Shown here one piece after another: positions 29,094 through 36,760 of a stretch of DNA of 64,000 nt. Below the pieces are notes generated by a model. That model saw only the letters and a list, made by a program, of their open reading frames with translations, was not told where the DNA came from and searched no databases. The DNA is from Sorangium cellulosum (GTDB lineage: Bacteria; Myxococcota_A; Polyangia; Polyangiales; Polyangiaceae): contig NZ_CP012673.1 in NCBI RefSeq assembly GCF_002950945.1, positions 12,205,501 through 12,269,500 of the forward strand. The letters run 5' to 3'. The first letter of the stretch is position 1; the number at the start of each line of letters is the position of its first letter. The position numbers were made by a program, and so were the translations under genes.

Positions 29094-31028
29094 ATGCGCC
29101 TCGATCCTGTCTCCCGCCTCGACTCCGCCTCCGAGGAGGGCCGACCGCCGTCTCCCCCGATGCCCCTGTCCGGCATGGCCCGCTTCGCGCCGAGCGGGCG
29201 CGGCGCCGACGCCGAGCGCGAGATCAGGGCGCGGCGCTTCCTCTGGACGAGCGCCCCGGCGGCGGCGCCGGAAGGGCAGCTCCGCGCGGCCGTCGACGAG
29301 GCCGTCGAGCTCGCGCTGGCCATGCGCGGAGCGCTGCCGCCGCGGGCCCCGGCCGGCGCCGCGCTGGATGTGGTGATCGCCGACCAGGTCTTCCGCGCGA
29401 TGGCGCTCGGCGCCGCGGGGCTCGCCGTGGCCCTGCCGAGGCTCGCCGGCGGGGCGCGGGGCGCGCTCCACCCGGAGGACAGCGCGACGCTGCTCGCCTG
29501 GCTGAACGCGGCGCGCGAGGCGCCGGTCGCCCTCCTCTTCGACGAGGCCGACCGGAGCACGCAGGTGCTCGCGCCGGTGCCGCTCGCGGAGCTCGTCGAG
29601 CGGCGCGCGCCAGGGGAGCACAGCGCCGTCTTCCCGCGCGCGCAGGCGCACGGCCCGGCAGAGCGCGAGGCGGAGCGCGCCGCCAGCCCGGCGCGGCCGA
29701 CACCGCCGAGCGCGGCCGCGCCGGCCTCGCAGGAAGCGCCCCCGGCCGATCCGAGGGGATCCGCGCCGCCTGCGCCGCCCGCGTCGGGCGTGTCCACCAC
29801 GTCGCCCACGTCGTCTGACGGGAGGCCACGCGGCGTGTTGCCCCCCCGCTCCGCGAGGCTCCGCCGCCCGGACGCGCCGGCCGGCGTGCCCAGCGCGGGG
29901 CGAGCCGCCGGCGCGCCGGCTCCGGGATCGGCCGCACCGTCCACGATGGCCGAGGCGTTCGAGGCCGCCACGGCGAGCGCAGAGGCGGTCGCGCCGCCCG
30001 AGGAGCGCGGCGCGGGCGCGACGGAGCGCGGCGCGGGCGCGACGGAGCGCGGCGCGGGCGCGACCCTCCGGCCGCCGCGCGCGCACGAGCCCGCGGCCGC
30101 CGCGCCGCCCGCCGAGGCGGCCCAGGCGGACGCCGATTTGCTCCCGCCGACGCGGAAGGAGCGGAGGGCGCCGCGCAACCGGATCCTCAGCGCGGCCGAG
30201 TGGCGCTCGCTCGCCGTCGAGCTCGACAACGCCCGCGGCCCGAAGCCCGTGAAGGTCATCGAGCAGCTGTTCGCTACCCACTACACGCCGCTGCTCGGCG
30301 CGACGCTCGCGGGTGAGACCGACGCGGCCGTGCGCGGCGTCGTCGACAGCTGGAGGACCAGCTTCGAGCACAGCTACCGGGAGGCGTTCTCGGCGCTGCG
30401 TGTGACCGGCAAGCGGCCGCCCATGGTGTTCGACGCCCCGGAGATCGCCGGCCGCATCGCCCGGCTCAACGGGGCGCGCGGCGTGAAGCTGCTGCTCGTC
30501 GACGCGATGCGCTTCGACCTCGGCGAGCGGGTCGCCGCGCACCTCAAGGAGATCATGATGGACCGGGCCATCCTGGTGGAGCGGTCGCTGCTCTGGGCGG
30601 CGCTGCCGCCCACGACGACGACGCAGATCGCGCTGCTCGCCCGCGGGCAGGACGGGCTCCGCGACGCGACGCCCCCGGTCGAGTCGGAGCCCGCCATCGC
30701 GCGCGGGCGCGCCGTGGCGACGCTGCGGCGCGAGCGGGTCGGATCGCGCGAGCTGATGAAGCTCGACCTCGTCGAGGCGCGCCTGCGCGCCGCGGGGCCG
30801 CCGTTCGCGGAGCGCATCGAGGCGATCGCGGAGGAGGTCGCCGACGTGGTCGCGCGGTTCATGGACAGCCTGCCGCCGCGGACCCTGCTGCTCGTGTTCG
30901 GCGACCACGGCTTCCGCGTGACGCCGATGGGCGACGGCAGCACGACCGGACCGGCGTCGCAGGGCGGAGGCTCGCCGGAGGAGGTGCTCGTCCCGGCGCA
31001 AGCCTGGCTAGTCGGCGGCGTCCACTGA
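29094..31028 (+). CDS. Stand-alone PglZ-like protein (alkaline phosphatase superfamily)
   Basis: 644 aa. N-terminal 170 residues unassigned; a 180-residue Ala/Pro linker with a 21-bp repeat; the C-terminal 290 residues hold the features of a PglZ-type phosphatase fold: LLLVDAMRFDLGERVAAHL, ALPPTTTTQIALLARG, LLLVFGDHGFRVTP and EEVLVPAQAWL. PglZ is a core protein of BREX phage defence, but no brxC, pglX or other BREX gene is near, so the role is open. The stop codon lies inside a 125-bp palindrome. ATG 29094 is the first in frame after the previous gene. Confidence 0.72.
   Translation: MRLDPVSRLDSASEEGRPPSPPMPLSGMARFAPSGRGADAEREIRARRFLWTSAPAAAPEGQLRAAVDEAVELALAMRGALPPRAPAGAALDVVIADQVFRAMALGAAGLAVALPRLAGGARGALHPEDSATLLAWLNAAREAPVALLFDEADRSTQVLAPVPLAELVERRAPGEHSAVFPRAQAHGPAEREAERAASPARPTPPSAAAPASQEAPPADPRGSAPPAPPASGVSTTSPTSSDGRPRGVLPPRSARLRRPDAPAGVPSAGRAAGAPAPGSAAPSTMAEAFEAATASAEAVAPPEERGAGATERGAGATERGAGATLRPPRAHEPAAAAPPAEAAQADADLLPPTRKERRAPRNRILSAAEWRSLAVELDNARGPKPVKVIEQLFATHYTPLLGATLAGETDAAVRGVVDSWRTSFEHSYREAFSALRVTGKRPPMVFDAPEIAGRIARLNGARGVKLLLVDAMRFDLGERVAAHLKEIMMDRAILVERSLLWAALPPTTTTQIALLARGQDGLRDATPPVESEPAIARGRAVATLRRERVGSRELMKLDLVEARLRAAGPPFAERIEAIAEEVADVVARFMDSLPPRTLLLVFGDHGFRVTPMGDGSTTGPASQGGGSPEEVLVPAQAWLVGGVH
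30004..30065 (+). repeat. 21-bp in-frame tandem repeat
   Basis: Three copies of GAGCGCGGCGCGGGCGCGAC(G), coding E-R-G-A-G-A-T, in the linker of the PglZ-like protein. Confidence 0.9.
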
Positions 31029-31151
31029 GCGGCGGTCACCCGCTGCGGATACGGGCCCATCTCGACGTTTTCGGTGCTCAGCGCACAGGAGTGCGCTTGC
31101 GCGCCGAAAACGCCGATCTGGGCCCGTCTCCTGTGCGGGTGACCGCCGCTC
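31027..31151. repeat. 125-bp imperfect palindrome between convergent genes
   Basis: The left arm from 31027 and the reverse complement of the right arm ending at 31151 agree at about 50 of 60 positions: perfect 17-bp outer arms GAGCGGCGGTCACCCGC / GCGGGTGACCGCCGCTC, then ACGGGCCCA and CGTTTTCGG blocks, and a 6-nt centre near 31089. It overlaps the stop of the PglZ-like gene and lies between two gene ends, so it can act as a bidirectional terminator; size suggests a mobile repeat origin. Confidence 0.9.
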
Positions 31152-31226
31152 TGGAACGCGGGTACCAGGGGCGGATGAGAGCCGCTTTCACGCGGCGGGC
31201 GACTCGCGGGGGGCTGGGGGAGGGCG

Positions 31227-32636
31227 TCAAGGCGACGTGCGGTACGGGCCCGTCGACCCCTCGGCCCGGTGCTGCCGCGGGCGGATGAGGCCCGCGAGGC
31301 GCGTCGCGACGAGGGAACCGGCGCCGATCAGCGTGACGGCGGCGTGGAGCGCGTTGCCGACGTAGGGGATCGCGCCCAGGAGCAGCAGGCCGAGGCAGCC
31401 GATCGCGAGGTGCACGTAGGGGTTCTTGGTGTAGTGGCCGAAGAGGCCCGCCCCGGCGGTCTCGAGCACGGCGCAGCCGCCCGCGACCACGGCGACGACG
31501 GCGAGCAGCAGGCCGATCACCGCGAACGGTACGCCGATCAACGTGACGCAGAGGGCGACGGCGAGCGCGACGGCGCCGAGCACGCCGACCACCCCGAGCG
31601 CGAACGATCGCATGGGGCGGGCGGCGATCTCGACCTTGAGGACCTCCATGCGGCGCGGCCAGAGCGCCAGCAGGATGGCGCCGAAGGCGAACAGGAGCGC
31701 CGTGCGCGTCACCGCGCTGCCGGCCCTGCGCGCCAGCCCGGTCGCGCCCTTCGCGGCCGGCTCGCCGTCCGCCGGGGTGACCTCGTTGTTCACGTCGCCC
31801 TTGATGCGCGCGCGCTCGCCCCGGTGGAGCGGGCCGCCGACGACATCGACGTCGCCGTCGACGCGGGCCCCGTCCGCCACCGTGAGCGGCCCGCCCACCG
31901 TCGACACGTCGCCGCGCACCCGCGCGCCCTCGTGGATGTGCGTGGAGCCGCCCATCACGTCGATGTCCCCGGTCACAGTGCCCCACACGTCGAGCGAGCC
32001 GCCGACCACCGACACGTCATGGACGACCTCGCCCTTCTCGATCCGCAGGCTGCCGCCGGTCACGAAGCGATCCCGGCCGCGCGATGCGGGGGCGTCCTGC
32101 TCCGCGTCCTCCTCCTCCACCTCCTCGGGCGCCGCGGGCGCCTGCGGCAGCGCGGGCGCCTGCGGCAGCGCGGGCACCTGCGGCGCTGCGGGCACCTGCG
32201 GTGGCTCGGGCAGCCGCGGCAGCCCCGGTGCCTGCGGCAGCCCGGGAGCGGGGGGCGGTCCGGACGCGGGGCGCAGCGCCTTGTCCGACGGCGTGATCGC
32301 GATCAGGTCGCCGTCGCGCGTCGCGACGTAGCTTCCGTCCGAGAGCAGGAGCTCGAGCACCTTGTCCGCCCGCTGGTCCTCGACGCGAAGGTCGACCACG
32401 TCGCCGGGTGGGGCGTTGAGCACCAGGCTCCACCCGGCCTCCTCCGCGAGGCGCTTGAGCGCCACGTTGCGCGGCTCGCTGCTCACCTCGATGCTCACCT
32501 TCGGCTCGACCGCCGGCCAGGAGCCCTTGCGGGTGACCTCGGCCATGGCCGCGCCGGTGGCCGACGCCCCGAGCGCCACGCCGAGCGAAGCGGCGCCGAG
32601 CCGCGAGGAGAAGAGACGGGTCGAGACGAAGCGCAT
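31227..32636 (-). CDS. Membrane protein with STN domain and bactofilin-like repeats
   Basis: 469 aa. Signal peptide (cut near AMA|EVT), an STN (secretin/TonB short N-terminal) type domain at about 35-115 (VSIEVSSEPRNVALKRLAEE, then LLLSDGSYVATRDGDLIAIT), a Pro-rich linker, then four G-x-V/I repeats as in polymer-forming bactofilins (VVGGSLDVWGTVTGDIDVMG), and three or four membrane helices. Last gene of an ECF sigma operon; its ATG shares one base with the anti-sigma stop (TGATG). It may be the envelope protein that the sigma/anti-sigma pair controls or senses through; inference. Confidence 0.75.
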   Translation of the reverse strand: MRFVSTRLFSSRLGAASLGVALGASATGAAMAEVTRKGSWPAVEPKVSIEVSSEPRNVALKRLAEEAGWSLVLNAPPGDVVDLRVEDQRADKVLELLLSDGSYVATRDGDLIAITPSDKALRPASGPPPAPGLPQAPGLPRLPEPPQVPAAPQVPALPQAPALPQAPAAPEEVEEEDAEQDAPASRGRDRFVTGGSLRIEKGEVVHDVSVVGGSLDVWGTVTGDIDVMGGSTHIHEGARVRGDVSTVGGPLTVADGARVDGDVDVVGGPLHRGERARIKGDVNNEVTPADGEPAAKGATGLARRAGSAVTRTALLFAFGAILLALWPRRMEVLKVEIAARPMRSFALGVVGVLGAVALAVALCVTLIGVPFAVIGLLLAVVAVVAGGCAVLETAGAGLFGHYTKNPYVHLAIGCLGLLLLGAIPYVGNALHAAVTLIGAGSLVATRLAGLIRPRQHRAEGSTGPYRTSP

Positions 32637-33175
32637 CACATCCCTCCATTCAGCGAGAGCTGCCTGCCCCTCGCGACCGCGACACCCAGCCCTACCATCA
32701 CGAGGAGCACCGCCGAGATCCACGGCAGCGCCGTCAGCCACCCCGACAGGGCCCCGCTCCCGGCGATGGCGCAGCCGGTCCGCACCACGACCGAGCAGGC
32801 GTGCCAGAGCGCGGCCCAGCGCTCGTGCAGCCCGCCCGCCCCGGCCGCGAGCGACGGCGCCGCGCCGAGCGCCGACAGCACCAGGGCCACGCCGATCGCG
32901 GGGAGCGGCAAGGGGCCGCGGGGCGCCGCGCTCTCCCGCACGACCTGCCGCGCGCCCTCCGCCGCCTGCTCGCGCAGCGCGTCCCCCACGCGCAGCGACA
33001 GCAGCGCCGACCGGCCGAGCTCGGAAGAGCAGGTCTGGCACTGCGCCGCGTGCGCGAGCGCGCCCTCCGGCAGGAGGGCGACCTCGCCGTCGCCGAGCGC
33101 GGTGATCGCGACCTCGGTGAGGTGGCCGTCGGCTTGCCAAACGAGATCCAGCGAGAGCTTGTCGTCGTCGTGCAT
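32636..33175 (-). CDS. Zinc-binding anti-sigma factor
   Basis: 179 aa. N-terminal domain ends in HAAQCQTC, the H-x3-C-x2-C zinc-binding anti-sigma (ZAS) motif; two membrane helices follow (about 95-115 and 150-170) with a short extracytoplasmic loop between. It should hold the ECF sigma factor encoded 4 bp upstream at the membrane until a signal arrives. ATG 33175 gives the expected ZAS N-terminus. One-base overlap with the next gene indicates coupling. Confidence 0.85.
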   Translation of the reverse strand: MHDDDKLSLDLVWQADGHLTEVAITALGDGEVALLPEGALAHAAQCQTCSSELGRSALLSLRVGDALREQAAEGARQVVRESAAPRGPLPLPAIGVALVLSALGAAPSLAAGAGGLHERWAALWHACSVVVRTGCAIAGSGALSGWLTALPWISAVLLVMVGLGVAVARGRQLSLNGGM

Positions 33176-33179
33176 CGAT

Positions 33180-33791
33180 TCACTCTCCGAGCGCCTCGGC
33201 CAGGCAGCGCCTGCCCCGCGCGATCCAGGTGGCCACCGTCCCGAGGGGGATGTCGAGCCGGCGGGATATCTGCTGGTAGTTGAGCCCCTCCACATGGAAG
33301 GCCAGGAGCGCGCGGCGCTGGGGCTCGGCCAGCTTCTGCAGGGCGAGCTCGATCCGGCGGGCGCGCTCGCTCTGGGAGGCGCGCTCCTCCGGCCCCGGCG
33401 CCGGGTCCTCCACCGCCTCGAGGAGCTCGCCCTGCGCCTCGGCGTCGTGCGCCGGCTGCGCCTCGGCGCGCCGGGTGCGCCGGCGCCGGCGCAGCACGTC
33501 CAGCGCCACGTGGCGCGCGATCCCGAGCACCCACGGGCGCAGCGGCTCGCCGTCGCGGAGCCGGCTGCGCCCCTCGAGGGCCCGGGCGAGGGCCTCGTGG
33601 GTGCAGTCCTCGACGTCGGGGTGGTCAGCCCGCTCACCCAGCACGCAGGCGATCGCCGCGCGGACCACGGGCCGCAGGGCGGCGGTCTCGTCGAGCGACG
33701 CCCCCACCCCGACGAGCGACGCCGCGGGCAGCCCGTCGGGCGCCGGGAGAGAGGGCGGCGTGGTCGCTGGAATCATCGTGGACCTGGACAT
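33180..33791 (-). CDS. ECF-family RNA polymerase sigma factor
   Basis: 203 aa. Region 2 is seen in HPDVEDCTHEALARALEG and LRPWVLGIARHVALDVLRRR, region 4 in LQKLAEPQRRALLAFHVEGL and YQQISRRLDIPLGTVATWIA (helix-turn-helix for the -35). About 40 extra residues precede region 2, so ATG 33776 (MIPAT) or a later start may be used. Purine-rich GGGGAGGG lies about 12 bases before ATG 33791. First gene of the sigma / anti-sigma / STN-protein operon; autoregulation is usual in such operons, and the repeats upstream may take part. Confidence 0.9.
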   Translation of the reverse strand: MSRSTMIPATTPPSLPAPDGLPAASLVGVGASLDETAALRPVVRAAIACVLGERADHPDVEDCTHEALARALEGRSRLRDGEPLRPWVLGIARHVALDVLRRRRRTRRAEAQPAHDAEAQGELLEAVEDPAPGPEERASQSERARRIELALQKLAEPQRRALLAFHVEGLNYQQISRRLDIPLGTVATWIARGRRCLAEALGE

Positions 33792-33886
33792 TTCGCACGA
33801 GCCCTCCCCGAAATTTCACGAGCTGGTCGAGAACGCTCCAGCAGCCGAGCTCGCGGAGAGCCGCCGCGGGCGACGTGTCCTTACTT

Positions 33887-33990
33887 CCTGGACGGCGATC
33901 CTCCCCTCCTGGACGGCGATCCTCCCCTTCTGGACGGCGATCCTCCCCTTCTGGACAGCACCCTCCCCTCCTGGGCGGCCATCGTCCCCT
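33887..33990 (-). repeat. Five 21-bp repeats upstream of the ECF sigma gene
   Basis: Units CCTGGACGGCGATCCTCCCC(T) at 33887, 33908, 33929, 33950 (20 bp, diverged) and 33970 (diverged). The 21-bp period equals two turns of B-DNA, as expected for phased protein-binding sites. It lies 96-199 bp before the sigma start and also just after the hydrolase stop on the same strand. Confidence 0.9.
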
Positions 33991-34023
33991 TCTGAGCGGA
34001 CCACGGCGCGGCGACGGAGCCGC

Positions 34024-34923
34024 TCAGGGCGCGAGGAACGCGGTGAGCTCGGGGAGGACCAGGGCCGGGTCCTCCAGGTGGGGCGCGTGCCCGAGCGGCA
34101 GGAGGCGCAGCGTGGACCGGGGGATCGCGGCGGCCGCGGCGATGCCGATCGGCGCCGGGAAGACGTCGTCGCGCTCACCCCAGAGGACGAGCGTCTCGAT
34201 GTCGATCTCGCCGAGCCGCGAGAGGCGGTGGGGAACGGGGCCGAAGGCGGGGAACAGCGCGTTGAACGCGGCGACCGGCGCGACCCGGCCGTCCGGCACG
34301 GCGTAGAGCTCGTTGTGCAGGGCGGCGAGGCGCTCGCCGAGCGGGGTGGGGCGCGGCGGGTGGACGCGGCGGAAGAGCCCGGCGCCGAGCACCCGGACCA
34401 GGCGCTCCGGCGAGGCGCGGAAGTAGGCGCGGCTCGAGGCCGTCATGACGGGCCCGACGCCCATCGCCGCGATCAGCGCGAGCTTCCGCGGGCGCGCGCG
34501 CCTCCGGAGCGCGATCTCCGCCGCGACGAGCGCGCCGAGGGAGTGCCCGACGAGCGCGGCGCCGCCGAGGTCCATCTCGAGGAGGAGCTCCTCGACCGGC
34601 TCGACGAAGAAGCGGAGGCCCTCCTCGAAGCCGCCGCCCTCGAAGGGCGGCGACGACGCGTGGCCGAAGCCGGGCAGATCGAGGGCGACGACGCGGTGCC
34701 GCCGCGCGAGCTCGGGGAGCAGCGGGAACCACGTCGTCGCGGCGTTCCCGCGGCCGTGCAGGAGGACGACCGGCGAGCCGCTGCCGCCCTCCAGGCAGCG
34801 GAGCGTCGCGCTCAGCGCGGCGCGGCGGCGCACCACGAACGGGGGCGAGCCCGCGGCGAGCTCCTCGAGCATCGCGCGCTCGGTCGGGCCCGGGCGGGAC
34901 ACGACGGCGTAGACGTTGGTCAC
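34024..34923 (-). CDS. Alpha/beta-hydrolase
   Basis: 299 aa single-domain hydrolase. Oxyanion-hole region VVLLHGRGN, nucleophile elbow ALVGHSLGALVAAE, acid in LWGERDDVFPA and the histidine in LGHAPHLEDP complete the triad. It resembles lyase/esterase-type members of the fold; the substrate cannot be told. ATG 34923 lies 82 bp from the cytochrome gene end, same strand. It ends just before the 21-bp repeats, so a promoter for the sigma operon must sit between. Confidence 0.85.
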   Translation of the reverse strand: MTNVYAVVSRPGPTERAMLEELAAGSPPFVVRRRAALSATLRCLEGGSGSPVVLLHGRGNAATTWFPLLPELARRHRVVALDLPGFGHASSPPFEGGGFEEGLRFFVEPVEELLLEMDLGGAALVGHSLGALVAAEIALRRRARPRKLALIAAMGVGPVMTASSRAYFRASPERLVRVLGAGLFRRVHPPRPTPLGERLAALHNELYAVPDGRVAPVAAFNALFPAFGPVPHRLSRLGEIDIETLVLWGERDDVFPAPIGIAAAAAIPRSTLRLLPLGHAPHLEDPALVLPELTAFLAP

Positions 34924-35004
34924 AGGCGGCCTACGTAGCGCGATCGATGGGGCGTGGGAATGCCGCAGCCCGCGGGGCGACCGCGCCGCGGCGCCCCGCC
35001 GCGG

Positions 35005-36657
35005 TCACTTGCCGTGGCCGGGGCCCAGGACGAGCTGCATCTTGGCCACGGGGTCGAACCCCTCCACGTGCGGCGGGTGGTGGCACTGCGAGACGCAGCT
35101 CTCGGGCGGAGGCGCCAGCGTGATCAGCCCCTTCTTCTCGGGGTCCTTCGCGTGCAGCGAGCCCGGGCCGTGGCACTCCTCGCACTGCACGTTCTGCAGC
35201 GCGGCGTTGTGCGTCACCGTGGAGCCGCCCGGCTTGCCGTAGCCGGTCACGTGGCAGCTCACGCAGTCCAGGTTGTACTCCTTGAAGTCCTCCTGCAGCG
35301 TCGCGTAGGCGTGCGCGTGCGCGGTCGCGTCGAAGACCTTGCGCTCCTCGTCGTGGCAGTTGGTGCAGGCGTCGATGCCGATGTACCCGGCCTCGCCCTT
35401 CGCCGGCGGCGCGGGCACACGGTCCGCGAAGGCCTCCTTGTTGTGGGCGTTGACGCGCTTGTAATAGGCCATGAGCTGCCCCGCGACGTCCTTGTCGGCG
35501 CCGAGCTTCTCCCGCACCTCCACCGCGCTGTAGCGGAAGAAGCTGCCGGTCACCTTCGCCTCCTCGGCCTCGATCTTCGCCTTCTCGGCCCGGAGCTTCT
35601 CCAGGTCGGCCTTCCGGTCGGCGACGTCCTTCGCCGCGACCGTCTTGTCGCCCTCCCAGCTGTTGATGCGGATCTCGAGCTCCCGGATGCGCGCCGACAG
35701 GCTGATGAGCTCCTCGGCCTTCGCGACGCCGCCCGCGTCGGCGAACACGAGCTTGCCGCCCTCGCCGCCCCGAACGAAGAGATCCACGACCGCCACGGCC
35801 TGGAGGTGGTTCGGCGTCTCCACGACCAGCGTCGACCCGATCAGCACCGGCGGCTTCGCGCCGTCGTTGACGTCGCCGCGCTCGCTCGGCTTGCCGAGCA
35901 CGAGCACGTGCAGCTCCGGCACGTTGTCCGCGAGCCGCAGCGCCTCGCCCCGCGGCAAGGCCGCGAGCCCCACCAGCACCTTCGCGCCCTGCTTCTTCGC
36001 CTCCTCTACGCCCGCCTTCATCGCGTCGATCGCCGGGCCGGGCTTGATCCCCGCCGGGTAGGTGCCGGCGCGGCCCTTCGGATCACTCACGCCGATGAGG
36101 CCCACCTTCACGCCGGAGACCTCGCGCACCACGACGCCCTGCGCCCCCTCGATGTTGCCCGCGAGCGGCGCCGCCCCGGCCTGCTCCTTGTACTTGCCGA
36201 GCGCCTCCGCGCCGAGCGCCCAGTCGTTCTCGCCGGGCGCCCACGCGGCGAGGCCGATCTCCCGCGCGGCCGACGCCATCGCCTCGGCCTTCCAGGCGTC
36301 CTGCGAGGAGCGCTCCGGCTTCACCTCGGGCTCGGCGAAGAGCAGCGGCCCCGCGCCGACCACGAGGTGGCCCGGCGCCTCGTCGCGCTGGCCCTCGATG
36401 AGGGCGGCGAGGTGGTCGATGCCGCCGAGCTGGTCCTTCGTGCACCCGCACGGCTCCAGCGCGCCGGCCACGGTGCTGAGCACGTAGAGCCGCACGGTCG
36501 GCGTCTTCGCCTCCACCTCCGCGTCGGCGCTCACGGCGCCGGGCGCCGGCGGCTTGCACCCCTGGCAGGCCGCCACCCCGGCGGCCGCGGCGATCGCCAG
36601 GACCGGAATAAAGAACGCATATCCCCCACGCACTCCGCGAAGAAGCGAGCGCTTCAT
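35005..36657 (-). CDS. Multiheme c-type cytochrome with phosphoesterase-like N-domain
   Basis: 550 aa lipoprotein (lipobox AGVAAC near residue 30). The N-terminal 280 residues follow the UshA-like metallophosphoesterase pattern with the EPCGCTKDQLGG motif, but the usual metal-binding Asp/His are not evident. A coiled-coil segment (about 300-345) leads to the C-terminal cytochrome part with CTNCH, CVSCH and CEECH haem sites and one unusual CVSQCH (C-x3-CH). Such fusions occur in deltaproteobacteria with extracytoplasmic electron transfer; partner unknown. ATG 36657 is placed at the signal peptide. Confidence 0.82.
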   Translation of the reverse strand: MKRSLLRGVRGGYAFFIPVLAIAAAAGVAACQGCKPPAPGAVSADAEVEAKTPTVRLYVLSTVAGALEPCGCTKDQLGGIDHLAALIEGQRDEAPGHLVVGAGPLLFAEPEVKPERSSQDAWKAEAMASAAREIGLAAWAPGENDWALGAEALGKYKEQAGAAPLAGNIEGAQGVVVREVSGVKVGLIGVSDPKGRAGTYPAGIKPGPAIDAMKAGVEEAKKQGAKVLVGLAALPRGEALRLADNVPELHVLVLGKPSERGDVNDGAKPPVLIGSTLVVETPNHLQAVAVVDLFVRGGEGGKLVFADAGGVAKAEELISLSARIRELEIRINSWEGDKTVAAKDVADRKADLEKLRAEKAKIEAEEAKVTGSFFRYSAVEVREKLGADKDVAGQLMAYYKRVNAHNKEAFADRVPAPPAKGEAGYIGIDACTNCHDEERKVFDATAHAHAYATLQEDFKEYNLDCVSCHVTGYGKPGGSTVTHNAALQNVQCEECHGPGSLHAKDPEKKGLITLAPPPESCVSQCHHPPHVEGFDPVAKMQLVLGPGHGK

Positions 36658-36760
36658 GCCCGCGCTATAGCACACGCGCCCGGGCGGACCGGCGAGGTCG
36701 CCGCCAGAGCTCAAGACCGAGCCTCGGGGTCGAGCAGGGCGCGCGCGTCGGAGGTGAACG

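Noticed and set aside
29094..31028. BREX defence island around the PglZ-like gene
   Set aside because: No methylase, BrxC-type ATPase, Lon-like protease or other BREX gene is nearby.
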